The position numbers and the translations under genes are program-made. Below the pieces are notes generated by a model. That model did not search any database. It had not been told where the DNA came from and saw nothing but the letters and a program-made list of their open reading frames with translations. A stretch of 64,000 nt of DNA from Undaria pinnatifida (taxonomy: Eukaryota > Sar > Phaeophyceae > Laminariales > Alariaceae): NCBI GenBank assembly GCA_012845835.1, contig JABAKD010000001.1:3661540-3725539 (forward strand), read 5' to 3'. Shown here piece after piece: positions 21,545 to 32,679 of this stretch. Numbering within the stretch: the first letter of the stretch is position 1; every line of letters starts with the position of its first letter.

Positions 21545-23662
21545 ATGGCGCAGCAGGCATACCCCGACGTCGTTGCCCTCGAAGCCTTCGAGGACGCAGA
21601 TGCTTCCGCTATCCATCAGCAGCTGAAGCAAGTTGCTGAACACCATGCTCCCAGGACCAGGGAATTTGCGTTCGATGCCGCAACCGCGGTCGCCCGACGT
21701 GTTTGCTAGCATCAGGAACACCCACAGGCATTGCCCGGTGGCTTGTCCTCAAAGGAGCGCAAGGCGGCTGCCAGCGCACACCCTGGGCTTTGCAGGGCCA
21801 GTTTGGCGGCTGTGATCGCGGGAATCTGCTTCGACGACGTATCGGCAACGGCAGAGCGCAGGGGCGTCCAGCACACCTACAACGTCATGTGTAACCAGGT
21901 GCGTGTGTCCTTGAAATTTGTTTGCTTTTTGCTGCCTGCCGCCATCTGCGTGCTTGGAGACTTCAAAGCACTATGTTCCCGGGATCGAGTGAGATAGAAC
22001 CGCGCGCAAGGAACACCTGCTGCGGTAAAACTTAGGATGATTCAGGGTATGCCTATACTGCTGTAAGGGTTGGAAGTACCTGCTGTTGGCGCTGGTAGGG
22101 CGTCGTTCAAAGGCCCGGTGAAGGCTCCGCTCGACTCGTGCCACAACCTTCCATTTCACACCCTCACAGTCATGTCGAGTACTGCTGCTAGTATTTCCTT
22201 ACTCTAATTCCAAGTGGTAGTGTATTCCCAGTCTAATTTCAAGTAGTTTGTCCACAGGAAAGAGGTTGCCCATCTTGTTTTCATGTACGAGTACAGTACG
22301 AGTAAGTATTACTTGGTACATAATACCAGTACTTGAGTGTAGCTGCTTGAAAACGGGGACAAGCCTAGAAGGGGACCCATATACCCTAGTCGTACGTGTT
22401 GGTTGTACAGCAGCAGTGCAGTAGCACTGGCACCAAGCCGTAAAGGGTTACTTGTAGAACATGACTAGGCTCATGTCATAGTGCTCACTATGTCATTTTA
22501 TATTATACAACTGGTGCTAGCGTCTCTGCCAGCTGCTGGACGTGATATCATAGTGATACGTGGAACAAGTTCAACAGCAGTACAGCAGTACTCGCACCTA
22601 CCTGTATGACACTATCAATACCTCTTGGTATTGATTTTATTTAGGACGGGGAGCTTTTTCTCGCGCATCGTAATAATAATGTATCACATATGAAAACTGT
22701 ACACCAGGTACACTGCTTAGACGAAGGATGCTGACAGCGTGGTACTGTTGCTGCCGTTGTGAGTAGAAGGGCCACTATGACGGAAGGCCCCAGGCATGAT
22801 GTACCTATGCGTGAGTAGTTGTAACTACGAGTGGTACGTATCATAACTGGTATGATAATCGTGGTATCGTTGTACGTACATGCATACCAGGTACATACGT
22901 ACACTTGTGCTGCCACAGACTACACAAGGCAGATATGTAACGACTGTTTTAATTTCATGTTTATGCACCAACAGATATTCACGACGATAGTTTCGCGCAA
23001 TGCTGTACGTTTTCCATGTTGTACTCCTGTAGCGCGCAGTGCTGTAGTCGACCAAAACTCCACCTGGTAGTGGTGCAGAGTGCAGGCGTAGGTTATAGTT
23101 CCAAGTTCGCACCAACCGCGAAATGGAGCAAACCTGATAGCACTTACCGGTACGGTACCTTGAGTTCTAAGTACCGTAGCAGAATGATGTAGGATTGCAG
23201 CAGTAGCAGTAGTCCACTAATATTACCGAAGTCTTGCAGCTATTCTCTTCAGAGGGTAAACTTGAGTGAAAACTAACGATTACAGCATCAACCACACGAA
23301 AGAGCCTAGCAATGTAGGTTGTAGTATAATTCTGCATGGGCGTACAACAGTTGTCCAGAGCTGGGCGAGTAGCTGTATTTTGACGGCCACGGCAGTAGGC
23401 ATATTGCTGGCAAGCGGTACGAGAGTGTTAATTTTACCACCCGTGTACATCGCATAGAAAGACCCCGCTCGCTAGTATTGTCGATGCGCCGGGCAGATAC
23501 TCGCTCTTCGAATACATGGCAAACTGACTGCTGACACGGCTGCCGTACCCCTCTTTTCCGTCGCTTGGCGCTCAGGCGTGCTTCGACGCGTCCAAGGAGC
23601 TAAACGCGTTTGGGGCTGGCGTGCAACTCGAGCGCAAGGAGTGCTCCGCCCAAGCTTGCTGA
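21545..23662 (+). CDS. Candidate two-exon gene of unknown family
   Basis: Exon 1 (21545-21898, 118 codons) starts at ACCACCATGG. It reads MAQQAYPDVVALEAFEDADA... and ends with RRGVQHTYNVMCNQ at a GTGCGT donor, phase 0. A phase-0 acceptor (CTTTTCC...CTCAG) at 23575 opens exon 2 (23576-23662), which reads ACFDASKELNAFGAGVQLER and ends KECSAQAC-stop. Both have clean helix-type protein composition, unlike the other frames. The intron would be ~1.68 kb. One defect is an in-frame TAG at 21707. It would vanish if 21701-21727 (27 bp, GT...AG, in frame) were an intron, which is unusually short, so a nonsense mutation is as likely. I do not recognise the family. The HSE array lies ~0.9 kb upstream. Confidence 0.4.
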
Positions 23663-23669
23663 GCTCTTT

Positions 23670-24460
23670 TCCCTGGGAATGGGGTAGTGGACGAATGGGT
23701 GGGGATTGCCTTCAATTCGTAAAATTTCGGCTGACCCGTCGCGGTCAACGTTTTCTACGAAATGGATTATATTTGTATTTGCCGATGTCTTGTTATGGCT
23801 GTCCGCACGTCAAGTTGGTGGGGCGAGGAGGTTGGCAGTTACGGTATGCCGACAAAGGAAACTCAGTTGATGTGGCGATTGCTGCAAGCGCTGGCTTCTT
23901 TGTTAGCAATTGCGCGTCGTGTTGAATGAAGGTTTGACGCCGATTTACTGGAAATCCTACACAGTTTGCGTCTCGTCTTTGTTTGGACACCCAGTGTTCC
24001 ATGACGCGCGGTGTTGGTTCATGATGAGCAATCGTACGGTGGTGTGGGCTGCGTTGTTATCATCCAACCTGCAATATGAACTCGCCGCGTGTTATTTTGG
24101 GCTCGATCGCCACCTGCGGAATACAGGGTGGTTTTCCTCGCCGTGTTTTCCCTCAAGTAGCACCGATGCTTCGCATCAGTTTATTGAGAGAATCGCGAGG
24201 CGCATCGTGCTGTCGCTCTTGAAACTGGGGTGGGGTGGCGCTTGAGACGACGGATGAGGGGGGCTTATTTCATTTATAAGAAGAACCGTCTGCGGTTTGA
24301 TTACTATGCGTTTTGACCCCGTGCCGGTGATGCGGACGCACGCACGCCAATTTTTTTCGACGGTTTCGAACGCCGCCGACCATTTGTTTATGTACTTGTT
24401 ACATACACCACGAACTATTGTCTGACCGAAAATGCTGAGTGAGGTTCACGCGTCACAACG
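23670..24460. other. Unassigned DNA with overlapping open frames
   Basis: Frames at 23694-23925 and 23910-24245 (+) are open for ~75 and 111 codons with plausible composition, but they overlap in different frames and have no motif. They could be a 3' UTR or an unrelated decayed gene. Not called as CDS. Confidence 0.3.
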
Positions 24461-24462
24461 CT

Positions 24463-24594
24463 GACGTCAAGTCTCTCCGTCGGTGCATAAGTGACCTGTC
24501 TTGTGACCGCGACCCATACCCCTCACATGACGTCAAGTCTCTCTGTCGGTGCATAAGTGACCTGTCTTGTGACCGCGACCCATACCCCTCACAT
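24463..24594 (+). repeat. 66 bp tandem repeat, two copies
   Basis: GACGTCAAGTCTCTCYGTCG begins both copies (24463 and 24529). They differ at only one position and end with CATACCCCTCACAT, so this is a recent duplication. Confidence 0.9.
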
Positions 24595-24599
24595 GTTGG

Positions 24600-25890
24600 C
24601 TACGCGTCACCTGCATTTTTTTTAGACGTAGCCGTCTTGCTCCTCTAAAAGACGTCGGGAGACATGTCAGTGTCAAGCTGTCTGCCAATGCATATCCAGC
24701 CGTCTAGACATATATTCCTAACCTCCCTGGTAGAAAACAAATCATAATATGTGTGGAAACCCCTGATATTTTTTGTTTTTGTTCGGCTGTTTTACTCGTT
24801 TGATATGAGCTAATTTGAGATCATCGATATTCTGCAAGTCAATTCCCATCTTTCTGCAGATCGGACTCGGAAACGTATCAAGATGCCTAAAACAGGAAAA
24901 ACACACTAATTTATACATCATTGTCAGGCGTTTTTGATAAAGCGGGGATTTTCGATACTGTCCCCTGATTTTTTCTGTCAAGGCTGTCTGTGAAGGTAGT
25001 TTCCTTCACGCTGTCTGTCAAGGGGTGAAAGTGCCGACATGCGACATATTTGCTCTAAAACGCCAGTTTTCAACTCAAAGTTTGACATGCTATGTGTTTG
25101 AGAAAGTGAGTCATGTTCTCCGTATCCCTATATTAGTAGACACATGCTCTGCGTCACAGGAAGGGTCGAGTAGTTTTTTTATCACTCCCCTTCCTTGCAA
25201 TTGAGTTGTACGAAACTGTCAATGTGTAACGGTGTCTAGGCCTACTCGTTGCGCACCCAAAAAATCGTTTCTCACGCTGGCGTATGAATAGCAAGTTAAA
25301 TAATTTAACTTCATAGGCATTTTGGGTGCTCCTCGTGCATCATTCCTGCATCGCTATCAACTGTAGCGGACATCGTGGTAATTAAAGTTCAAAACCTATC
25401 AAATGCTACCGCGCGAACACGCATTTTTTGTGATTAATCAGCCGATTGACATGTTTGGCGCTGTTCTAGGACTTGCAAACGAAGATTGTCTGCCTCCCAG
25501 GTAGTCCCCATAGCAAAGGCCGATACACAAAGGACAAGAAAAATTACATGTCTCCGTATGTTGATCCCACGAGTGAATATGAACTCACGTGCAACCCCTC
25601 GCACCACCTACGCACCATGCCGACAGTATTGAAAGCACAACCGCATCTGGCAAATGACACCATATCCTGACAGCAGCCAAACCTCGGTGCACTCAAAAAC
25701 ATTCCCCCCCCCCCACCCCCTCCACCCCTAATAGTCTCCTCCGGCCATGGACCCTCGTCGACATGTACGCCGATCAAGAACAGAAACGCCGACGACGCGC
25801 ATTTTTCATCGCGTAGCACCTACTCTTCTAGATAAATCGGCAGGTTTATATCAACAGGGGACGCAGGGAGTCAGGCTTTGCAGAATTTGA
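24600..25890. other. No gene seen
   Basis: AT-richer DNA with a poly-C stretch at 25704-25716. No exon with a supporting motif was found on either strand. Confidence 0.4.
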
Positions 25891-25892
25891 GC

Positions 25893-26396
25893 TCAGGCCA
25901 GTCCTTGGGCGTGCCGTCCTAACGCCAACTTGCCGATGACATCCACAGTGAATCGGCCCAGGTTATTCTCGTCGAATCGCGGAAGAGATTTGAGCGTTGT
26001 TGGCGACGGTCGAAATTGCTCGGAGTAATCCGCCCCCTCCCTTCTTCGATGACATACGTCGTAGTCGAAACCTGTGCCCTCGCACTCGGAACGGCGGTAG
26101 TCTATGCTCTCGTCGCCTTCGTTGTCCCTGCCGTTGTACCCTTCCGCCCAATCCGCACCCTTTATTCCTGAGCCGAACCACCGGCGTTGGTCAATATCCT
26201 CTTTAGATGGCATACCAGCTGATCCCTCCACACCCCCCTTCTTGCTTCCTATGGCCTCCCCGTCCTCGCCCCCCTTTTCGCCTCCCATACTGTCTTCCCT
26301 CTCGCCCCCCTTCTCGTCTCGTAAAATGTCGTCCCCCTCACCCCACCCCTCCCAATCTCTCCGCGACCGCCTCGTCGGCCTCTTCCCTTGCCTCAT
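25893..26396 (-). CDS. Possible ORF, 167 aa, acidic/Gly-rich, unknown
   Basis: Open for 167 codons on the - strand. The N-terminal ~80 residues are low complexity (Gly/Glu/Lys/Arg/Asp: GGEREDSMGGEKGGEDGEA). The C-terminal ~70 residues look more like folded protein (YSEQFRPSPTTLKSLPRF, then FTVDVIGKLALGRHAQGLA). The opposite strand is C/T-rich, so part of the openness is compositional. No signal peptide, membrane segment or family motif is seen. It could be a short single-exon gene, an exon or a chance frame. Confidence 0.25.
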   Translation of the reverse strand: MRQGKRPTRRSRRDWEGWGEGDDILRDEKGGEREDSMGGEKGGEDGEAIGSKKGGVEGSAGMPSKEDIDQRRWFGSGIKGADWAEGYNGRDNEGDESIDYRRSECEGTGFDYDVCHRRREGADYSEQFRPSPTTLKSLPRFDENNLGRFTVDVIGKLALGRHAQGLA

Positions 26397-26399
26397 ATA

Positions 26400-28425
26400 T
26401 TTTGTCTGTGGTTCATAAATAACGCGTTAGGGGTGCGGGAGATGTAAGTGTTAATATTTTGTAGATGTTAGTGCAGCGCAAGACTTCCAAAGTAGTGACT
26501 ACATAGGCAACCTCCTGATCAACACGTGAAGAATGTTCTGCACTACGTCGTAGTCAGGCCTTTGTGCCTATTTATACCTGACACGAGCACATTCGGTGTG
26601 TGCGCGTGACGAGGAAGGGCTATACTCGTCATTGTTGCGGAATTTGGTCGTGTTGAAACTGTTCCATTCCTCCTGCCGACTGAATGCTGCCAGCAATAAC
26701 CCTTTGGATAGATAAGATGTATTTTTCAAGACAGATGAAAAAATACCAGGATGTTACCACCAGGACAACTTTACCAAGGGCGATTTCGGTACGTCATAAT
26801 TCTGCGCACTACCACTACATATCCCATATGGAGGGGAATAAATTTGGCAATAGTGAAAAATCTTACTGTATATCGATGGCAATCTTACCCATATTAGGGT
26901 ATTTATTGAAAAAAAATGTTTCAAATACGTCAGCTTTAAGTTCAATCAAATTAGTCTAGTCTAGTCTAATGGTTTATAAACAAATACTCGGAGTATCACG
27001 AACAAAATATACAACAATACCAGCTGAGAAATACATTAGCTATCATACAGTACCGGCCTGCTCATAAGAAACCAGAAATCGGGCTCAGCCAACCACCGCC
27101 CCAACATACAGAAATCAGTGTGGCATTCGCCACCCAGGCTGGTCACTTCCTCAATCTTTTACAAATCGAAGGCTGACTTTCTTCAAAGGAGCTTTCTTAT
27201 GAGCGGGCCGGTACTGCGCTTCAGCTATTTTATAAAAACACAACCAACAAAATACGCCAGCTATGAGTTCGATCGATACTCATCTTTCGAATTTGCATGA
27301 TGCCCTGGCCTCGCGTTTCTACGCATGTTTGTCGTCTATCATACAACAGCGCCACGATCACATCTACAAGTAGGAACCACACCAGTAGTACAGGTAGGTG
27401 TAAACACAGGATCACAATACTGAACGCAAAAATGCAAGGACCCTTTGCTATCATTATTAATATGAAATCGAGCTTTATGTTTCTGCCCATATCAATACAG
27501 CCCTACGAGGGTATCTTCCTGGCGACTGATGACATGAAATGGCATCTCTACGACAACAGCACTCGCACAGTAGCACCATCACCCTATCTGCGCGTACAAC
27601 CACACCAAGGGTAGGAACATCAGTGCGTGCTACGCAAGTACTTATACAAACAATAGCAGGGTACGCACAAGTACAAGCAACTTCTCGGTATGCCCACTCC
27701 TGTGTTTACACCCATGCATACAGTAGCAGTGATGAACAAATGACGCAAATATAAGGGACAGTTACTATTTATTATGATATGTAAATGTTCCTTACATTTA
27801 CATTCATGGCAGTAGCTATAACTGCAACGCTGTCCAGAAGCCACGAGGCCGTCTAGAAGCTCTCTACACGTTTCTACACCACCACTGCTGGGTGCACACT
27901 ACGAGGCCATCCCCCTGACAGCACCAGACACATTTGTACAACAACAGCACTCCTACCGCAGCATGAGCACGTACCGATTGACAACACCACCAGCTCATGT
28001 ACTTGTACGACCACACCGGATTTACGTACACGAGTACAAGCCAAAGAGTATGCCTACAAACATCAGAAAGAAGACTAAATTAGACAGAAATATAAAGATT
28101 GTTTAGAGAAAATATAAATATTGTAGCGCTCCTTACATTTCCGTTAGTAACTTTACAGCACTACTAGGGCATCCTACCACACTCTGTTGTACAGCAAATC
28201 ACATTTTTCTACAAAAACAGCAACAACAGCAGTAACACAGCAGCACAAGTACCTGCCGCTCACCACAGCACAAACGACTTGCCGCTCACAGCAGCACGAC
28301 GACAACCTGCCACTGACAGCACCGTCATCACATCTACACGTAAATCAACACCAATAGTACGAACAGCAGAACGCGCGACACACTGTACATGGAGAGTTGT
28401 CGCCGAGGGAATGGAAAGTGTATTA
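26400..28425. other. No gene seen; intron/intergenic-like DNA
   Basis: Rich in GTACnnGTAC, CAACAGCA and ACCACACC-type words. TAGTCTAGTCTAGTCTA occurs at 26953. The short ORFs on both strands lack motifs. Confidence 0.4.
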
Positions 28426-28428
28426 CGA

Positions 28429-28844
28429 TTACTCGTATGCATCATCTACTTTGCGCACCTGTCGGTCGTTCCCCAGTTTATCTGTTGCTTTCACCGTGAA
28501 AAAACGAGTTTTGCCAGCATTTCCTCCGCTTCTTGCGGCACCGCTTTCCCGCCGTCCCAGTTGACCAGTGCTCCCCAAAACCGCCTGAACGCATTCATCT
28601 ACGATCTCAGCCCGGCAGTTCGCCAGTATGCAGCTTTCCGCATACGAGTTGTGTTGGGCCAGGGACACCGAATGGAGGGCGCAGTATCCGTTGGGGAGCG
28701 CTTGTTTGATCTCCAAGCCACCTTGCAAGAATGCCGCACCACTAATCGCCGCCAGACCACAATGTACATCCTTTCTCTCGCAGCAAGTTCCTGCCCCGTA
28801 GGACGGCCGAGTGTTCCAAGTCGCAGGTGTGTGTTGTGACTGTA
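28429..28844 (-). CDS. ORF fragment with weak OTU-cysteine-protease resemblance
   Basis: The - strand frame is open from 28844 to the stop at 28429 (~138 codons) without an ATG near its beginning, so it is an exon or a truncated ORF. It contains VHCGLAAISGAAFLQGGLEI followed by LPNGYCALHSVSLAQ and ESCILANCRAEIVDECVQ. OTU-family deubiquitinases have a D-G-N-C-hydrophobic-x-[RH]-[SA] active-site loop followed by a helix ending in R...V. Here P-N-G-Y-C-A-L-H-S fits except for D replaced by N. The distal catalytic His is not obvious. OTU domains are common in retroelement polyproteins, which would fit the setting. The match is weak and the function is not established. Confidence 0.3.
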
Positions 28845-28849
28845 CCTAG

Positions 28850-29110
28850 CTCCTCCACGTCGTCCATGGTTCCTCCCTGGCGCCTCGTGGCTGCCTTGCG
28901 CTAGATGAGGAGTGTCTGCGGCGCCCTTACACGGGGAGTATCCCGAACCGACACGGCCGCACCACCACTCTTCGTGGCCCATCCTCATTGGTCGACTCTG
29001 CCGAGACTGTCAGTTTGTTCCCAGGATAGCTAATCGCCAAGAGATTACTACCCCTAGAATCGCACTCGAATTAGATACGTATTTTAAGTCCCTCACAAAG
29101 TCCAAGTGTT
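28850..29110. other. No gene seen
   Basis: Short stretch between the OTU-like ORF fragment and the hairpin. Nothing recognisable. Confidence 0.4.
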
Positions 29111-29118
29111 TTTGTTTT

Positions 29119-29145
29119 TTTTGGGGACAAAAAATGTCCCCAAAA
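29119..29145. other. 11 bp stem hairpin with TTTTGGGGACA arms
   Basis: TTTTGGGGACA and TGTCCCCAAAA flank five A. The stem word matches the palindrome at 21391-21420. CTAAAAGGGTTAA follows at 29159, and its reverse complement occurs near the other palindrome (21203), so both may belong to one element. Confidence 0.75.
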
Positions 29146-29166
29146 GGTCGTCCAGTTCTAAAAGGG

Positions 29167-29360
29167 TTAACAAATGGGGTCGTCGACAGACTACGGGTTT
29201 TTTAGGTCGTGGGTTCAAATCCCACATCCGCTATGAGTAAACTTAATTCTTTTTCAGACTTTCCCGATGTCGAACTTGAAAAAAACTCTCCCCGGCATAC
29301 CCAGGAAACGAAATCGCTTGGATATTGAGAGGTCCGCCCCTATATCCGGCCGACCTGCTA
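29167..29360 (+). mobile_element. TRIM element, copy 3 (internal region only)
   Basis: Starts at the LTR end TTAACA and the ATGG-GTCGTCGACAG internal start. It carries the best preserved T-arm-like sequence of the family (29209-29225, a perfect 5 bp stem GTGGG/CCCAC around TTCAAAT) and continues through TTTCCCGATGTCGAACTTGA to CCGGCCGACCTGCTA. No LTR is recognisable on either side. Confidence 0.7.
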
Positions 29361-29394
29361 TTTGTATCTCTCTAGCTAGGATAAATCAACACGG

Positions 29395-29660
29395 ACGCTA
29401 GGTGTACTGATGATGCTGTTGGGTAAAAAGAACGGTTACACGTGAAGACAACACACACCACTCCACCACCAGCTGTGAATCGAAGATTTCGTTGGAACTC
29501 ATCTTTGCGAGTTGTGTGTGATACTACGATCGCGCGTATTACTGGGTGTGCCTCCACATTAAGGATATAGATCGGCGGCTCCCATTGGAACTACAGTAGT
29601 GTAGTAGATTGTACCGGGGTCGTCAGGGTGATGTTAAATGTTAACCAATCTGTGCGCGGA
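29395..29660 (+). repeat. R1 fragment
   Basis: Contains CAGCTGTGAATCGAAGATTT, TTTGCGAGTTGTGTGTGAT, CGATCGCGCGTATTAC, ATTAAGGATATAGATCGG and CAATCTGTGCGCGG in R1 order. The preceding ~70 bp (ACGGACGCTAGGTGTACTG... AGAACGGTT) also recur at 33640-33710. Confidence 0.65.
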
Positions 29661-29664
29661 CGTA

Positions 29665-30750
29665 CTATGTATCATACACAAGGGTTTGCGGCTGGCGCAA
29701 CCCGCTCGATGAAGCGAACCCAAGGTCTTGTCATTGGCCACATTGGCCGTCAATCAAAGGGGCGCGAAACGAGGCGAAACATCGCTTTTATCTGGCACCT
29801 CAGGCACTCAGGGCACGCTTGGCGAGCGAACGACAGCGCAACACCGCCCATTGACGCTCCATATAAGAAGGCAAAGGAGAGGGTTATGACCTTCGGGAAC
29901 CGAAAGCGGCGTAACCCGTGGTTTGTTTGGACGCGAAATATTTTAGGGTTGTTGTTCCATGCTCTGGTAGCGGTCCACAACACGGTAGTTGGTGGCCATC
30001 ACTCTTCGGTTGACTCGCGCAGCTAGGTAAGCCCGCACGTCGGAGGGCAAGGGACGGTACCGTGTAGGCTGTGCGACCAGAGAAGAGGCAAGTGTTAGTA
30101 GCCGGCCAGTGACCCAGCATTAGGTCGGCTCTCGTGATATTTTTTTTCAAAGCAAAAGACAAAATACCATGTTCAAGAGGTTTATTCGAACCTACTTCCT
30201 TCACAATATTATTACGAAACGTCAACGAACTCTAGGAGATCAACCAAACAAAGCATGTAAATGTAACACGCACTTGGAAACCAAATTATCAAATCTGACG
30301 GATGTTCGCCCACTGAAACCACTTATTGTAATCATGTTCGCCCACTGAAACCACTCATCATTATATAAAACCTACCAATCTGGTCCGACATATAAGCCTG
30401 CTTTCACTCAGAAAAAGGTTGGTTGGAGTGGTGGATCTCCAGGAGGAAGGGGATCTAAAAAAAACAGAGCAAAACACCACTCCAAAAATCTGAGGTCATG
30501 GAGGTTTAAGCTCCGCCAAGGGCGCGTATGATACGTACCTCCCTTTTGTTTCTCCTATTTTTTTTTATTGGTGGTGCGTCCGTTCACCGCAAGACGAACC
30601 TAAAACAAGTGTAAAATCACTCCGTTTTTCGGTCCGTACGAGCTCAGAAAAGGACCCAAACATTCCTGGCGGAGAGAACGGCGTGCGAAATTGCGCGAGA
30701 CATGGGGAGGTGATGACTGAATAACACCCCCGGATCAACCAGTAATTTAT
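29665..30750. other. No gene assigned
   Basis: ORFs at 29628-30026 (+, basic) and 29884-30225 (-) overlap and have no motif. GATGTTCGCCCACTGAAACC is duplicated at 30300 and 30333, a short direct repeat. Confidence 0.35.
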
Positions 30751-30755
30751 CCCTC

Positions 30756-30822
30756 AACTTTTTTTTCTTGTTTTCTTTTTTCCTCCGGCGGATCGGGAAA
30801 AATAAAGCTTTAGCTCCCTCAA
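30756..30822 (+). repeat. Terminal-type motif CCGGCGGATSGGGAAAAATA
   Basis: A T-rich run, then CCTCCGGCGGATCGGG and AAAAATAAAGCTTTAGCT. The same block occurs in the loop of the hairpin at 32072-32126, inverted at 32500-32545, and in decayed form at 56404-56465. It behaves like the end of a mobile element. Confidence 0.6.
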
Positions 30823-30986
30823 CACTTTGGCTTCTCTGGATGGTTATGCGAGTATAATACAAACCATAAAAATGTGGGTTTATGATGAACCCTATAGACT
30901 ATGGCTTCATTTTCAAACAGGGTGTATATTGCGGGTTTTCCAGATCTTGATCAAGCATATATTTCGGACCAGGCTGGTACCTTCTA

Positions 30987-31660
30987 ATGGCCGTCACAAA
31001 ATAGCGGAAGACCGCTCTGACTTCTTCGCCATTGTTGCGTTATCTCCCCAGTGCCATTGATGATGCACTTTATACCCTCTAGTCTATGCGCCCAATGCTG
31101 TCTTTAGTCAGTTCCTAGGGCCTGCTAGTATGACATTTTTTTCTCTTTTCCTTCCCTTGATTCCTCTTCTTGTTTTGTCTTTTCTTTTCTTGTCTTTCCT
31201 TTTCTTTCCTTTCCTACTTCGTTTTTTCGCTTCCTTGTCTTTTCTTTCCTTTCCTTTATCTTCTTTCCTCCCGTTTATCTTCTTTCCTTCCCTTTATCTT
31301 CTTTCCTTTCCTTTATCTTCTTTTTTCCAATTGACGTACTGTCGTGCGTACGCGTAGTGATAGGTACTATGATACGTGAAATATATATACGTGGTAGTCT
31401 TTCTTGGGTGGCAAGCGGTATAGTCGTTTTTTCCAGGCGCGAGTTGTGAGACGTATGCACCGGTATGGGTCTGGCACATGGTAGGCTGACTCCGGATTTC
31501 ACTTTGATATGTTTCTGGTGGAGGCATGAATTGCGTCAGCTGTGATATATGCGTGTACCACCTTTGGTTTGTTTGTGATTTTTCGCTGGGGTGTTCCTCA
31601 GCTCCAGAGTGACTGGAGCCTGTCCTGTCACCACGGACTTGATTATGCGAGTTAATGTGA
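30987..31660 (-). repeat. Left arm of large inverted pair (repeat C)
   Basis: Nearly identical as reverse complement to 33896-34525, including an open frame of ~155 codons in both copies (31294-31761 - and 33792-34262 +). The arm contains a (CTTTC)n stretch at 31140-31330. A third, shorter copy lies at 35280-35525. The shared ORF has no recognisable domain and differs at its N-terminus, where the flanking DNA differs, so it is probably a fortuitous frame in a non-coding element. Confidence 0.8.
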
Positions 31661-31698
31661 AAACCGCAACAACATGGACTAGTTGTAATAAGATAAAC

Positions 31699-32499
31699 CG
31701 AGGACCAACGCCCGAATGGGTAGGGTGGACCGTAACTGGACCAAGTCCGGCGGAAGGCCATCTCCCATGGCCAGGGGTTTTGTTAGTGGGTGAGCTTACG
31801 CAAGTCCCACACTACCCGGAAAGATGACATTCCGGGTGGCTATCTCCACCGAACCTGACCCTCAGGGGACAGGCCGGGTCGACATACACACGCATCCGGA
31901 TACAACTATAGCTTGCGCTGCCGGGGTTGTAACGAAGATCACTGATAGGGACAGCTTACGCTAAACTTACGATGGGATCCGAAGGGTGCGCCAGCTAGCG
32001 TTGGGCTGCGAAAGCAACTAAGTTAAATCGACACACGACGCGTATGAAAATACGTGGAAGTGTGGTGAGCTAAAGATTTTTTTTTTTTTTTTATTCTCCG
32101 GCGGATGGGGAAAAATAAAGCTTGATAGCTCACCACACTTCCACGTATTTTCATACGCGTCGTGTGTCGATTTAACTCAGCTGCTTTCGCAGCCCAACGC
32201 TAGCTGGCGCACCCTTCGGGTCCCATTGTAGGTATAGCGTAAGCTGTGCCTATCAGTGGTCTTCGTTACAACCCCGGCAGCGCAAGCTGCCGTTGTATAC
32301 GGATGCGTGTGTATGTCGACCCGGCCTGTCCCCTGAGGGTCAGTTTCGGTGGAGATAGCCACCCGGAATGTCATCTTTCCAGGTAGTGTGGGACTTGCGC
32401 AAGCTCACCCACTAACAAAACCCCTGGCCATGGGAGATGGCCTTCCGCCGGACTTGGTCCAGTTACGGTCCACCCTACCCATTCGGGCGTTGGTCCTCG
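31699..32499. repeat. 374 bp inverted repeat (giant hairpin), ~53 bp loop
   Basis: Bases 31699-32072 and 32126-32499 are reverse complements in exact register along the whole length, with only scattered mismatches. The loop contains a T run, CTCCGGCGGATGGGG and AAAAATAAAGCTT. Each arm includes a short open frame reading MTFRVAISTE and GRVDIHTHP (31825-31965 +; 32177-32374 -) that looks protein-like but has no recognised family. The inner end (GAAAATACGTGGAAGTGTGG) recurs at 56381-56400. This is a foldback-type element or two fused copies. Confidence 0.9.
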
Positions 32500-32557
32500 T
32501 GGTGAGCTAAAGCTTTATTTTTCCCCATCCGCCGGAGGATGAAAAAAAAAAAACAAA

Positions 32558-32677
32558 CCTACCTGGTATGTACCTCAGGTCCTGGTATGTCCTGACTGAA
32601 TGTTTTACGAGAAAGCTGTACTTGGTATGTACCTCAGGCCCTGGTATGTCCTGACTGAATGTTTTACAAGAAAGCTG
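32558..32677 (+). repeat. 59 bp tandem repeat, two copies
   Basis: TGGTATGTACCTCAGGYCCTGG...GACTGAATGTTTTACRAGAA occurs at 32564 and 32623 with almost no differences. Confidence 0.9.
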
Positions 32678-32679
32678 CG

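Noticed and set aside
31294-31761. 155-codon ORF duplicated at 33792-34262
   Set aside because: The frame is shared only because the DNA is an inverted duplicate; the N-termini differ where the repeat ends, and the C-terminus is encoded by simple repeat.
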